DNA from: Pseudomonas fulva NBRC 16637 = DSM 17717
GTDB lineage: Bacteria > Pseudomonadota > Gammaproteobacteria > Pseudomonadales > Pseudomonadaceae
DNA: 64,000 bases
Assembly: GCF_000730565.1 (NCBI RefSeq)
Contig: NZ_BBIQ01000003.1
Span: 62,001 to 126,000, forward strand
Reading direction: 5' to 3'
Part shown: positions 25,266 to 35,805 of the stretch, piece after piece
How the letters are laid out: every line of letters begins with the position of its first letter
Numbering within the stretch: the first letter of the stretch is position 1
The notes under the pieces: generated by a model
What the model saw: only the letters and a program-made list of their open reading frames with translations
Databases searched by the model: none
Told to the model about the DNA's origin: nothing
Translations under genes and position numbers: made by a program

Positions 25266-26828
25266 ATGCGTATCAAAGTGCACTGCCAGAACCGTATCGG
25301 TATTCTGCGCGACATCCTCAACCTGCTGGTCGAATACGGCATCAACGTATTGCGGGGCGAAGTGGGTGGGGACCATGGCAACGCCATCTACCTGCACTGC
25401 CCGAACCTCATCAACCTTCAGTTCCAGGCCCTGCGCCCCAAGTTCGAGGCCATTACGGGCGTGTTCGGCGTCAAACGCGTGGGGCTGATGCCCAGCGAGC
25501 GCCGGCACATGGAGCTCAATGCCCTGTTAGGGGCGCTGGAGTTTCCCGTGCTCTCGATCGACATGGGCGGCAGCATCGTGGCGGCGAACCGATCGGCGGC
25601 CCAATTGCTGGGGGTGCGAGTCGACGAAGTGCCCGGCCTGCCTCTGGCTCGCTACGTGGACGACTTCGACCTGCCGGAACTGGTGCGTAGCAACAAGTCG
25701 CGTATCAACGGCCTGCGGGTACAGGTCAGGGGCCATGTGTTCCTGGCCGACATCGCGCCGCTGCAATCGGAGCATGACGACAGCGAAGCGTTGGCTGGGG
25801 CCGTGCTCACCTTGCACCGTGCCGATCGCATCGGTGAGCGTATCTACAATGTGCGCAAGCAGGAGTTGCGGGGGTTCGACAGCATTTTCCAGAGTTCACG
25901 TCTGATGGCTGCCGTTGTCCGTGAAGCCAGGCGAATGGCGCCGCTGGATGCACCGCTGTTGATCGAGGGGGAGACCGGCACCGGCAAGGAGCTTCTGGCC
26001 AGGGCGTGCCACCTGGCCAGCCCGCGTGGACAATCACCGCTGATGGCGCTCAACTGCGCCGGCTTGCCTGAGTCGATGGCCGAGACAGAGCTGTTTGGCT
26101 ACGGGCCGGGCGCCTTCGAGGGCGCCCGCGCCGAAGGCAAGCTGGGGCTGCTGGAGCTGACGGCCGGCGGCACGCTGTTTCTCGATGGCGTGGCTGAAAT
26201 GAGCCCGCGGCTTCAGGTGAAGTTGCTGCGGTTCTTGCAAGACGGATGTTTTCGGCGTGTGGGCAGCGACGAGGAGGTCTATCTGGATGTGCGGGTGATC
26301 TGCGCCACGCAGGTGGACCTGTCCGAGCTCTGTGCCCGGGGCGAGTTCCGGCAGGACCTGTACCACCGGCTCAATGTGCTGTCATTGCACATTCCGCCCT
26401 TGCGCGAGTGCATGGATGGGCTTGATGGGCTGGTGCAGTATTTTCTCGATCAGGCCAGTCGGCAGATCGGATGCGCCATGCCTCGCCTGGCGCCGGGGGC
26501 GATGCAAAAGTTGGCCAGCTATGAGTGGCCGGGTAACGTTCGACAGTTGGAAAACGTGGTGTTCCAGGCTGTGTCGTTATGTGAAAACGGTGTGGTCAAG
26601 ACTGAACATGTGCGATTGCCCGATTATGGCGTGCGACAGCCTTTGGGTGATTTTTCACTGGACGGCGCATTGTCCGATATTGTCGGGCGTTTTGAAAAAG
26701 CCGTATTGGAAAGTTTGCTCAAGGAGTTTCCAAGCAGCCGAGCATTGGGCAAGCGCCTGGGTGTATCGCACACGACCATTGCCAATAAGTTGAAAGATTA
26801 TTCACTGGGCAAATCGGCAGGGCACTGA
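25266..26828 (+). CDS. phhR: Aromatic amino acid regulator PhhR (TyrR-like)
   Basis: A 520-residue TyrR-family activator. It has an N-terminal ACT domain (IKVHCQNRIGILRDILNLL, 1-70), a PAS domain (about 85-140), and an AAA+ domain with Walker A GETGTGKE (235-242) and CATQVDLSELCARGEFRQDLYHRLNVL. A C-terminal helix-turn-helix follows (SSRALGKRLGVSHTTIANKLKDY). The usual GAFTGA loop is GAFEGA (282-287), so it should not activate sigma-54 polymerase, as for TyrR. PhhR activates phhAB in response to Phe/Tyr. Divergent from phhA. Confidence 0.96.
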   Translation: MRIKVHCQNRIGILRDILNLLVEYGINVLRGEVGGDHGNAIYLHCPNLINLQFQALRPKFEAITGVFGVKRVGLMPSERRHMELNALLGALEFPVLSIDMGGSIVAANRSAAQLLGVRVDEVPGLPLARYVDDFDLPELVRSNKSRINGLRVQVRGHVFLADIAPLQSEHDDSEALAGAVLTLHRADRIGERIYNVRKQELRGFDSIFQSSRLMAAVVREARRMAPLDAPLLIEGETGTGKELLARACHLASPRGQSPLMALNCAGLPESMAETELFGYGPGAFEGARAEGKLGLLELTAGGTLFLDGVAEMSPRLQVKLLRFLQDGCFRRVGSDEEVYLDVRVICATQVDLSELCARGEFRQDLYHRLNVLSLHIPPLRECMDGLDGLVQYFLDQASRQIGCAMPRLAPGAMQKLASYEWPGNVRQLENVVFQAVSLCENGVVKTEHVRLPDYGVRQPLGDFSLDGALSDIVGRFEKAVLESLLKEFPSSRALGKRLGVSHTTIANKLKDYSLGKSAGH

Positions 26829-26933
26829 GTGGGCGGTGATAAGTGTAGGGGCCTGTTGCTTCTAACTTTTGAGTGTTACTTGTGTGCAGACGGCCGCGAA
26901 GGGGGTCATTCGGCCCCCTTGGTCGCCGCGCTG

Positions 26934-27188
26934 TCAGCCGTTTGAGCAGCCATTGCCCATCACGCGGTATTCCAGCACGTGGGTATGGCCTTGCGAGTCG
27001 GCGTAGGTCATGCGAGCAGGCACTACGCCGCAGACATTGGGGATTTCACTCATGGAAATGACGTGGTCGATGTCCAGGTGTTGCGAGTAACTGTACTGTT
27101 CAACCGGTGCCTGTTCGGCGGCCTGGGCTTCGTCGGCCATGGCCGTCCCGCACAGACTGCCCAGCAGTACTACCATTAAAGCTTTCAT
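26934..27188 (-). CDS. DUF2790-family small periplasmic protein
   Basis: An 84-residue protein with a signal peptide (residues 1-18, cleavage after AMA). The mature region EQYSYSQHLDIDHVISMSEIPNVCGVVPARMTYADSQG then HVLEYRVMGNGCSNG (given in two parts) carries two Cys and the conserved YRVMGNGC ending of DUF2790. Pseudomonas species carry many paralogs; one is induced by stress, but the function is unknown. It is a single gene, convergent with phhR, with a GC-rich hairpin (26899-26920) between them. Confidence 0.85.
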   Translation of the reverse strand: MKALMVVLLGSLCGTAMADEAQAAEQAPVEQYSYSQHLDIDHVISMSEIPNVCGVVPARMTYADSQGHTHVLEYRVMGNGCSNG

Positions 27189-27573
27189 GTTTAATCTGCC
27201 TGTTTAAAGTCGTCAGGGTGCGCGCAGTGCGTCAGGCACTACGACAACCGTTAAGGTATTGATTACGTTTGCAGAAAATTGACAGTTGCCTTCGTGGGGG
27301 CGGTTACAGGTTGTCAATCTTCTTGCCGTTGCTGGCGAGATCAATTCTAGAACTGTGGCCCAGGCTGAAACAGTGGGGCTTTTGATAAAGTCTGTTGGTG
27401 AAATTGGTAACAATCTGCGAGGCCTTTAACCTGGCAGGCAGCAAAATGCCCGCGCCTGAGCGGTTGCGACCTGATCGACTGGCAAATTACTACCAACGTC
27501 GAATGGCGGTTATCGCTCTGGTACAGTTACATCGGTCCCATACAAAAACAACTATTACACCGAGGTAAACACG
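27189..27573. other. Intergenic region upstream of acs
   Basis: These 385 bases separate the DUF2790 gene start from the acs start and must hold both promoters. The sequence is AT-richer than the coding neighbours, but I found no near-consensus sigma-70 or sigma-54 element that I would commit to, and no gene. Confidence 0.4.
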
Positions 27574-29535
27574 ATGAGTGCGGCTCCACTGTATCCCGTT
27601 CGTCCCGAGATCGCGGCCACTACCCTGACAGACGAGGCCACCTACAAGGCCATGTACCAGCAGTCGGTGATCAACCCGGACGGCTTCTGGCGTGAGCAGG
27701 CCCAGCGCATTGACTGGATCAAGCCCTTCACCAAGGTCAAGCAGACCTCATTCGATGACCACCATGTGGACATTAAATGGTTTGCCGACGGCACTCTGAA
27801 CGTTTCCTCCAACTGCCTGGACCGCCATCTGGAAGAGCGTGGCGATCAACTGGCCATCATTTGGGAAGGCGACGACCCCTCCGAACACCGCAACATCACC
27901 TACCGCGAACTGCATGAGCAGGTGTGCAAGTTCGCCAACGCCTTGCGTGGGCAGGACGTGCACCGCGGCGATGTGGTCACCATCTACATGCCGATGATCC
28001 CAGAGGCTGTGGTCGCCATGCTGGCCTGCGCCCGTATCGGTGCAATCCATTCAGTCGTATTCGGTGGGTTCTCGCCCGAGGCCCTGGCAGGGCGCATCAT
28101 CGATTGCAAGTCCAAGGTGGTGATCACGGCGGACGAAGGCGTGCGCGGCGGTCGCCGTACACCGCTCAAGGCCAACGTCGACCTGGCGCTGACCAACCCT
28201 GAAACCAGCAGCGTGCAGAAGATCATCGTCTGCAAGCGCACCGGCGGCGACATCGCCTGGCACCAGCACCGCGACATCTGGTACGAAGACCTGATGAAAG
28301 TGGCCTCCAGCCACTGCGCGCCGAAGGAAATGGGGGCTGAGGAAGCCCTGTTCATCCTCTATACCTCCGGCTCGACCGGCAAGCCCAAGGGCGTGCTGCA
28401 CACCACCGGTGGCTACCTGGTATACGCGGCGCTGACCCATGAGCGCGTGTTCGACTACCGCCCGGGCGAGGTGTACTGGTGCACCGCCGACGTCGGTTGG
28501 GTCACGGGCCACAGCTACATCGTCTACGGCCCGCTCGCCAACGGTGCCACCACCGTGTTGTTCGAAGGTGTGCCGAACTACCCGGACATCACCCGCGTGT
28601 CCAAGATCGTCGACAAGCACAAAGTCAACATCCTCTACACCGCACCCACCGCCATCCGCGCCATGATGGCCGAAGGGCAGGCGGCGGTGGACGGTGCCGA
28701 CGGTTCCAGCCTGCGCCTGCTGGGCTCTGTGGGCGAGCCGATCAACCCCGAAGCCTGGAACTGGTACTACAAGACCGTGGGCAAGGAGCGTTGCCCGGTC
28801 GTCGACACCTGGTGGCAGACCGAAACCGGCGGCATCCTCATCAGCCCGTTGCCAGGGGCGACGGCGCTCAAGCCAGGCTCGGCCACGCGCCCGTTCTTTG
28901 GCGTGGTGCCGGCCCTGGTGGACAACCTGGGCAACCTGATCGAAGGCGCGACCGAGGGCAACCTGGTGATCCTCGATTCATGGCCAGGCCAGTCGCGCTC
29001 GCTGTACGGTGACCACGACCGGTTCGTCGATACCTACTTCAAGACCTTCCGGGGCATGTACTTCACCGGTGACGGCGCGCGCCGCGACGAGGACGGCTAC
29101 TACTGGATCACCGGTCGCGTGGATGACGTGCTGAACGTCTCGGGCCACCGCATGGGCACCGCCGAGATCGAAAGTGCCATGGTGGCGCATGCGAAGGTGG
29201 CCGAGGCCGCGGTGGTGGGCGTGCCGCACGACATCAAGGGCCAGGGTATCTACGTCTACGTCACCCTCAATGCCGGCGTCGAGCCAAGCGAGCAACTGCG
29301 CCTTGAACTGAAGAACTGGGTGCGCAAGGAAATCGGCCCGATCGCTTCGCCGGATGTGATCCAGTGGGCGCCAGGGTTGCCAAAGACCCGTTCGGGCAAG
29401 ATCATGCGCCGCATCCTGCGCAAGATCGCAACCGCCGAGTATGACGCACTGGGGGATATCTCGACCTTGGCAGACCCAGGTGTCGTGCAGCACCTGATCG
29501 ACACGCACAAGGCCATGAGCTTGGCCACGGCTTGA
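27574..29535 (+). CDS. acs: Acetyl-CoA synthetase
   Basis: A 653-residue AMP-forming acyl-CoA synthetase that activates acetate (or propionate) for central metabolism. Visible motifs are the phosphate loop [18 protein letters not shown], the TWWQTETGG adenine-binding motif, [18 protein letters not shown], and the catalytic, acetylatable Lys in [11 protein letters not shown] near the C-terminus. Length is that of AcsA in Pseudomonas. The ATG follows CGAGGTAAACACG. It is monocistronic, ending at a strong intrinsic terminator. Confidence 0.97.
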   Translation: MSAAPLYPVRPEIAATTLTDEATYKAMYQQSVINPDGFWREQAQRIDWIKPFTKVKQTSFDDHHVDIKWFADGTLNVSSNCLDRHLEERGDQLAIIWEGDDPSEHRNITYRELHEQVCKFANALRGQDVHRGDVVTIYMPMIPEAVVAMLACARIGAIHSVVFGGFSPEALAGRIIDCKSKVVITADEGVRGGRRTPLKANVDLALTNPETSSVQKIIVCKRTGGDIAWHQHRDIWYEDLMKVASSHCAPKEMGAEEALFILYTSGSTGKPKGVLHTTGGYLVYAALTHERVFDYRPGEVYWCTADVGWVTGHSYIVYGPLANGATTVLFEGVPNYPDITRVSKIVDKHKVNILYTAPTAIRAMMAEGQAAVDGADGSSLRLLGSVGEPINPEAWNWYYKTVGKERCPVVDTWWQTETGGILISPLPGATALKPGSATRPFFGVVPALVDNLGNLIEGATEGNLVILDSWPGQSRSLYGDHDRFVDTYFKTFRGMYFTGDGARRDEDGYYWITGRVDDVLNVSGHRMGTAEIESAMVAHAKVAEAAVVGVPHDIKGQGIYVYVTLNAGVEPSEQLRLELKNWVRKEIGPIASPDVIQWAPGLPKTRSGKIMRRILRKIATAEYDALGDISTLADPGVVQHLIDTHKAMSLATA

Positions 29536-29618
29536 CGGCACCGCGCGCGGCCCGAGATCCAAGCTTGATGGCAAGGTAATTTGGGTCGCGCCGGCAGTAC
29601 GCCAGCGTCCAATATCGG

Positions 29619-29646
29619 CCCCGCCGGGTGAACCGGCGGGGTTTTT
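29619..29646 (+). terminator. Intrinsic terminator after acs
   Basis: CCCCGCCGG (29619-29627) pairs with CCGGCGGGG (29633-29641) around a five-base loop, followed by TTTTT (29642-29646). Confidence 0.92.
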
Positions 29647-30092
29647 GCTTTAAGAGACGGCTGAATCTGCTACCCGACAGTGATCGGTTACTTTTCTGTC
29701 ACCGGCAATGCGCTATAGCGGGGCGCCTGGAAACACTTCGCGCTGTTTGAGGGCATTTGGGCTGTCATGTGTGTCGGTCTATCACGCTACACTTGCCGTC
29801 CCACAAGGGTTTGCCAATAATAGGCCCAGGATTTGCTAGATTCATGGGTTCAATTTCTTGCGCTTTTGCATATTCTGCATTGGCTGTCAACATCGCCCGT
29901 AGCGGTTTCAAGCGCTTCTGTAAGTAGTTGTCGCTTTGAAGAAATTTCGACTACCGGGCTGTCGTTAAAATGCCATTCACTCGCTCGTGGTCTGCGACCT
30001 TGGTCGAACCCTGCGCGGCTCGCGTTGTAACCATTCGCATATCGGGCAGCTGTTACCTGCCTTGTATTGCCCCGTACCGATGGAGTTACCTG
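29647..30092. promoter_or_regulatory. Promoter region of the aot operon
   Basis: After the acs terminator, about 450 non-coding bases lead to aotJ. The only elements I can name are the ArgR-like direct repeat (29908-29949) and GGAG at 30082. The first 250 bases show nothing recognisable. Confidence 0.4.
29908..29949. promoter_or_regulatory. Putative ArgR operator upstream of aotJ
   Basis: TGTCGC-N8-AA starts at 29929, matching the Pseudomonas ArgR half-site TGTCGC-N8-AA-N5. The preceding 21 bases hold a weaker half-site (TCAAGC-N8-AA-N5), so the pair is a head-to-tail direct repeat as described for ArgR. It lies about 145 bases upstream of the aotJ start. Another TGTCGT-like half occurs at 29960. 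Confidence 0.5.
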
Positions 30093-30878
30093 ATGAAGAA
30101 GCTCGCACTGCTTGGCGCCCTGGCGCTGTCCGTGTTTTCCCTGGTATCGCAGGCCGATGAAAAACCGCTGAAAATCGGTATCGAAGCGGCTTACCCTCCC
30201 TTCGCTTTCAAGCAGCCCGATGGCAGCATCGCCGGCTTCGACTACGACATCGGCAATGCCCTGTGCGAAGAGATGAAAGCCAAGTGCACCTGGGTCGAGC
30301 AGGAGTTCGACGGCCTGATTCCTGCGCTCAAGGTGCGCAAGATCGACGCCATCCTGTCTTCGATGTCCATCACCGAGGACCGCAAGAAGTCGGTGGACTT
30401 CACCAAGCGTTACTACCTCACCCCGGCGCGTCTGGTCATGAAGGAGGGTACCGCGGTTACCGACAGCCTCGATGAGCTCAAGGGCAAGAAGATTGGCGTG
30501 CAGCGTGGCTCGATCCACGATCGCTTCGCCAAGGAAGTGCTCGCGCCCAAAGGGGCCACCGTGGTGCCTTACGGCACCCAGAACGAAATCTACCTCGACG
30601 TGGCGGCTGGCCGCCTGGACGGCACCGTGGCCGATGCCACCCTGTTGGAAGATGGCTTCCTCAAGACCGATGCCGGCAAGGGCTTCGCGTTCGTCGGTCC
30701 GGCCTTCACCGACGTGAAGTACTTCGGTGACGGCGTCGGCATTGCCGTGCGCAAGGGTGACAAGGCCAACGTCGATCGTATCAATGCGGCCATCGATGCC
30801 ATCCGTGCCAACGGCAAGTACAAAGAGATCGAGAAGAAATACTTCAACTTCGACATCTACGGCCCAGACGCGAACTGA
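30093..30878 (+). CDS. aotJ: Arginine/ornithine ABC transporter substrate-binding protein (AotJ/ArgT)
   Basis: A 261-residue periplasmic binding protein with a signal peptide (residues 1-22, cleavage near SQA). The mature start [22 protein letters not shown] and the [13 protein letters not shown] segment are the family-3 solute-binding signature; the disulfide pair CEEMKAKC (visible Cys-x6-Cys) is typical of HisJ/ArgT/AotJ. It delivers arginine or ornithine to AotQMP. The ATG follows GGAG. It is the first gene of aotJQMP-argR, separated from aotQ by a hairpin that likely favours its higher expression. Confidence 0.94.
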   Translation: MKKLALLGALALSVFSLVSQADEKPLKIGIEAAYPPFAFKQPDGSIAGFDYDIGNALCEEMKAKCTWVEQEFDGLIPALKVRKIDAILSSMSITEDRKKSVDFTKRYYLTPARLVMKEGTAVTDSLDELKGKKIGVQRGSIHDRFAKEVLAPKGATVVPYGTQNEIYLDVAAGRLDGTVADATLLEDGFLKTDAGKGFAFVGPAFTDVKYFGDGVGIAVRKGDKANVDRINAAIDAIRANGKYKEIEKKYFNFDIYGPDAN

Positions 30879-30899
30879 GTCAGCCGTCAACCGCTGTGC

Positions 30900-30941
30900 A
30901 ATGGTGCAAACAGCAGGAGCGCTGAGGTTTGCACCATTTTT
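30900..30941 (+). terminator. Intrinsic terminator/attenuator between aotJ and aotQ
   Basis: ATGGTGCAAAC (30901-30911) pairs with GTTTGCACCAT (30927-30937), an 11-bp perfect stem with a 15-base loop, followed by TTTT. Its place in an operon suggests partial termination or 3'-end protection of the binding-protein mRNA. Confidence 0.8.
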
Positions 30942-30966
30942 CATTCTCTAGGTCGAGGACCTCAAC

Positions 30967-31656
30967 ATGTTGAAAGGCTACGGGGCAGTCATCCTCGATG
31001 GGGCGTGGCTGACGCTACAGCTCGCCCTTTCGTCGATGGCCCTAGCCATCGTGCTCGGCCTGATCGGCGTGGCACTGCGCTTGTCGCCGGTGCGCTGGCT
31101 GGCCTGGCTGGGCGACCTGTATTCCACGGTCATTCGCGGCATACCGGATCTGGTACTGATCCTGCTGATCTTCTATGGGGGGCAGGACATCATCAATCGC
31201 GTGGCGCCGCTGGTGGGCTACGACGACTACATCGACCTGAACCCGCTGCTGGCAGGTATCGGGACGCTGGGCTTCATTTTCGGCGCCTACCTCTCGGAAA
31301 CGTTCCGGGGTGCATTCCTGGGCATTCCAAAAGGCCAGGCCGAGGCGGGTGTCGCCTACGGCATGAATGCCCGGCAGGTGTTCTTCCGCATCCAGGTGCC
31401 GCAAATGATTCGCCTGGCGATTCCAGGTTTTACCAACAACTGGCTGGTGCTGACCAAGGCCACGGCGTTGATTTCGGTGGTCGGCCTGCAGGACATGATG
31501 TTCAAGGCCAAGCAGGCGGCCGATGCCACCCGTGAACCCTTCACCTTCTTCCTGGCAGTGGCCGCCTTGTACCTGGTGCTGACCAGTGTCTCGCTGCTGG
31601 CGCTGAAGTATCTGGAGCGCCGCTACTCGGTGGGTGTCAAGGTGACCGAACTATGA
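30967..31656 (+). CDS. aotQ: Arginine/ornithine ABC transporter permease AotQ (HisQ-like)
   Basis: A 229-residue inner-membrane permease of the polar amino acid family. It has five hydrophobic segments and the EAA loop EAGVAYGMNARQVFFRIQVPQMIRLAIP that docks on the ATPase (the E-A-x3-G motif at about residues 122-135). The start follows CGAGGACCTCAAC. It overlaps aotM by ATGA, so the two half-permeases are translationally coupled. With AotM it forms the heterodimeric channel. Confidence 0.93.
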   Translation: MLKGYGAVILDGAWLTLQLALSSMALAIVLGLIGVALRLSPVRWLAWLGDLYSTVIRGIPDLVLILLIFYGGQDIINRVAPLVGYDDYIDLNPLLAGIGTLGFIFGAYLSETFRGAFLGIPKGQAEAGVAYGMNARQVFFRIQVPQMIRLAIPGFTNNWLVLTKATALISVVGLQDMMFKAKQAADATREPFTFFLAVAALYLVLTSVSLLALKYLERRYSVGVKVTEL

Positions 31657-32351
31657 TCTTCGACTACAACGTGGTCTGGGAAGCGTTGCCGATGTATTTC
31701 GACGGCCTGCTCACCACCCTCAAGCTGCTGGCGGTCTCGTTGTTCTTCGGCTTGCTGGCGGCCATTCCGCTGGGCTTGATGCGCGTGTCAAAGCGCCCGT
31801 GGGTCAACCTGCCGGCCTGGCTGTACACCTACGTCATTCGTGGCACGCCCATGCTGGTGCAGCTGTTCCTGATCTACTACGGCCTGGCCCAGTTCGAAGC
31901 CGTGCGGGCCAGCGTGTTCTGGCCCTTGCTGTCCAGCGCGACCTTCTGCGCGTGCCTGGCTTTTGCCATCAACACCAGTGCCTACACCGCCGAGATCGTT
32001 GCCGGCAGCCTCAAGGCCACGCCCCACGGCGAGATCGAGGCGGCCAAGGCCATGGGCATGTCGCGCATGAAGATGTACCGACGCATCCTGCTGCCGTCTG
32101 CGCTGCGCCGTGCGCTGCCGCAATACAGCAATGAAGTGATCATGATGCTGCAAACCACCAGCCTGGCATCGATCGTGACCCTGATCGACATCACAGGTGC
32201 CGCGCGCACGGTCAATGCTCAGTACTACCTGCCTTTCGAGGCCTACATCACGGCGGGCGTGTTCTACCTGTGCCTGACCTTCATCCTGGTGCGCCTGTTC
32301 AAGATGGCCGAACGCCGCTGGCTCGGCTACCTGGCGCCGCGCAAGCACTGA
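31653..32351 (+). CDS. aotM: Arginine/ornithine ABC transporter permease AotM (HisM-like)
   Basis: A 232-residue partner permease. It has the RGTPMLVQLFLIYYGLAQF membrane helix typical of HisM, and the EAA loop EIEAAKAMGMSRMKMYRRILLPSALRRALP. It starts inside the aotQ stop (ATGA) and is followed 22 bases later by the ATPase gene. The order permease-permease-ATPase is that of P. aeruginosa aotJQMOP, but aotO is absent here. Confidence 0.94.
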   Translation: MIFDYNVVWEALPMYFDGLLTTLKLLAVSLFFGLLAAIPLGLMRVSKRPWVNLPAWLYTYVIRGTPMLVQLFLIYYGLAQFEAVRASVFWPLLSSATFCACLAFAINTSAYTAEIVAGSLKATPHGEIEAAKAMGMSRMKMYRRILLPSALRRALPQYSNEVIMMLQTTSLASIVTLIDITGAARTVNAQYYLPFEAYITAGVFYLCLTFILVRLFKMAERRWLGYLAPRKH

Positions 32352-32373
32352 CCGCTCTGTGAGAATCGACAGC

Positions 32374-33138
32374 ATGTACAAACTCCAAGTCCAAGACCTG
32401 CACAAGCGCTACGGCAGCCACGAGGTCCTCAAGGGTGTTTCTCTGGCGGCCAAGGCAGGCGATGTCATCAGCATCATCGGCTCCAGTGGCTCGGGCAAGT
32501 CCACCTTCCTGCGCTGCATCAATCTGCTGGAGCAGCCCCATGCGGGCAAGATACTGCTCAATAACGAAGAGCTGAAACTGACCCCCGGCAAGGATGGCGC
32601 ACTCAAGGCAGCCGATGCGCGCCAGCTGCAACGCATGCGCTCGCGCCTGGCGATGGTGTTCCAGCATTTCAACCTGTGGTCGCACATGACGGCGCTGGAG
32701 AACATCATCGAAGCGCCGGTGCATGTGCTGGGGGTCAGCCGCAAGGAGGCGCTTGAGAAGGCCGAGCACTACCTTGAGAAGGTCGGGGTCGCCCACCGCA
32801 AGGATGCCTTCCCAGGCCACATGTCCGGTGGCGAACAGCAGCGGGTGGCCATTGCACGGGCGCTGGCCGTTGAACCTGAGGTCATGCTGTTCGACGAACC
32901 GACCTCGGCCCTGGACCCTGAGCTGGTCGGCGATGTGCTCAAGGTGATGCAGGCATTGGCCCAGGAAGGCCGGACCATGGTGGTGGTAACCCACGAAATG
33001 GGCTTTGCCCGCGAGGTGTCGAACCAGTTGGTGTTCCTGCACAAGGGCCTGGTCGAGGAGACCGGCTGCCCACGCGAGGTGCTGGCCAACCCGCGTTCGG
33101 AACGCCTGAAGCAGTTCCTGTCCGGCAGCCTGAAGTAA
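32374..33138 (+). CDS. aotP: Arginine/ornithine ABC transporter ATPase AotP (HisP-like)
   Basis: A 254-residue ABC ATPase. Walker A GSSGSGKST (about residues 36-44), the signature MSGGEQQRVAIARAL, Walker B VMLFDEPTSALDPE and the switch VVVTHEMGF are all intact. HisP-type extra loop ELKLTPGKDGALKAADA is visible. The ATG at 32374 begins the conserved MYKLQVQDLHKRYG; an in-frame GTG at 32359 is less likely. It energises arginine/ornithine import and is followed by argR after 98 bases. Confidence 0.95.
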   Translation: MYKLQVQDLHKRYGSHEVLKGVSLAAKAGDVISIIGSSGSGKSTFLRCINLLEQPHAGKILLNNEELKLTPGKDGALKAADARQLQRMRSRLAMVFQHFNLWSHMTALENIIEAPVHVLGVSRKEALEKAEHYLEKVGVAHRKDAFPGHMSGGEQQRVAIARALAVEPEVMLFDEPTSALDPELVGDVLKVMQALAQEGRTMVVVTHEMGFAREVSNQLVFLHKGLVEETGCPREVLANPRSERLKQFLSGSLK

Positions 33139-33236
33139 AAGCTGCTTTTCTGCACCACGATAGGGCATGCTGCGTGTCACGCGCAGCCTGACCCGGCGCA
33201 TCGAATCGAACGATCTCAGGTTTCGGACCTTACCCT

Positions 33237-34217
33237 ATGACCACCCAGCGAATCGGTTTTCTCATCTGGCCCAGCACCCGGCCACTGACCCTGGCGCTGG
33301 CCGAAGAAGTCCTGCAGGTGGCGCAGCGAGTCCATCCCGATGTGGTGTACGAAACACTGTTCCTGCAGGCCGAAGCCCCGGTCGAAGGCAGCTGGCGCAT
33401 GCCGGGCGAGCCCTGGAACGGGCGCCTGGAAGGGTGCCACAAGCTGTTTCTGATGGCCGATGAAGCGCCGGGCAACATCGGGGCTGGCCTGTCGACAGCG
33501 CTCAAGCAATTGGCCCGAAGCGGCTGCATGATTGGCGGGTTGTCTGCCGGGGTCTATCCACTGGCCATGCTCGGCCTGCTCGATGGCTATCGCGCGGCCG
33601 TGCATTGGCGCTGGCAGGACGATTTTGCCGAACGGTTCCCCAAGGTCATCGCCACCAGCCACCTGTTCGATTGGGACCGCGATCGCCTGACGGCCTGCGG
33701 CGGCATGGCGGTAACCGACCTGTTGCTGGCAGTGCTGGCCCGGGACCATGGCGCTGAGCTGGCAGGCGCGGTGTCCGAGGAACTGGTGGTCGAGCGTATT
33801 CGCGAGGGCGGTGAGCGCCAGCGCATTCCGCTGCAGAACCGGCTGGGCTCGAGCCACCCCAAGCTCACTCAGGCAGTGCTGTTGATGGAAGCCAACATCG
33901 AGGAGCCGCTGACCACCGATGAAATTGCCCAGCATGTCTGCGTGTCACGGCGACAGCTCGAGCGCATCTTCAAACAGTACCTGAGCCGGGTGCCGAGCCA
34001 GTATTACCTGGAGCTGCGCCTGAACAAGGCACGGCAGATGCTGATGCAGACCAGCAAGTCCATCATCCAGATAGGCCTGTCGTGCGGCTTCTCCTCCGGC
34101 CCGCATTTCTCCAGCGCCTACCGCAACTTCTTTGGCGCCACGCCCCGTGAAGACCGCAATCAGCGACGCAACAGCAGCCCGTTCGAACTGAGCTCCGCGC
34201 CGGCTGAAAAAGGCTAG
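33237..34217 (+). CDS. argR: Arginine-responsive regulator ArgR (AraC family)
   Basis: A 326-residue regulator with an N-terminal class I glutamine-amidotransferase-like sensory domain (RIGFLIWPSTRPLTLALAEEVL, ASGG-like GCMIGGLSAGVYPLAMLGLL) and a C-terminal AraC helix-turn-helix pair (TTDEIAQHVCVSRRQLERIFKQY; IQIGLSCGFSSGPHFSSAYRNFFG). This is the Pseudomonas ArgR, unrelated to E. coli ArgR, which activates aot and aru and represses biosynthetic genes in response to arginine. The amidotransferase nucleophile region is degenerate, as in the family. It closes the aot operon and faces the aru operon in the same direction. Confidence 0.95.
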   Translation: MTTQRIGFLIWPSTRPLTLALAEEVLQVAQRVHPDVVYETLFLQAEAPVEGSWRMPGEPWNGRLEGCHKLFLMADEAPGNIGAGLSTALKQLARSGCMIGGLSAGVYPLAMLGLLDGYRAAVHWRWQDDFAERFPKVIATSHLFDWDRDRLTACGGMAVTDLLLAVLARDHGAELAGAVSEELVVERIREGGERQRIPLQNRLGSSHPKLTQAVLLMEANIEEPLTTDEIAQHVCVSRRQLERIFKQYLSRVPSQYYLELRLNKARQMLMQTSKSIIQIGLSCGFSSGPHFSSAYRNFFGATPREDRNQRRNSSPFELSSAPAEKG

Positions 34218-34299
34218 TCGACGTGTCAGCGCGGCCGGGCTGCACAACTAGGTGAACACCCGTTCACCCAGCTTCTTCTCTGCCGTACACTGCGCGATT

Positions 34300-35676
<1,377 letters not shown>

Positions 35677-35738
35677 GCCGGCTCGCAGGGTTGGCGCCGC
35701 GCCGGTTGCAACACCGGCCGGTGAGCCCGGATTCCAAC

Positions 35739-35763
35739 GCAGGCGCCTGGCGCCTGCCTTTTT
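35739..35763 (+). terminator. Hairpin/attenuator between aruC and aruF
   Basis: GCAGGCGC (35739-35746) pairs with GCGCCTGC (35750-35757) over a three-base loop, followed by C and TTTTT. It is a good intrinsic terminator but sits inside the aru operon, so readthrough or partial termination is likely. Confidence 0.8.
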
Positions 35764-35805
35764 CACGCGCCGCCATTGGCAGCGCGTTTTCCAAGGAGTG
35801 ACACC

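Noticed and set aside
26899-26920. Terminator between phhR and the DUF2790 gene
   Set aside because: AAGGGGG/CCCCCTT forms a stem, but no T-run follows on either strand, so it is only mentioned as a hairpin.
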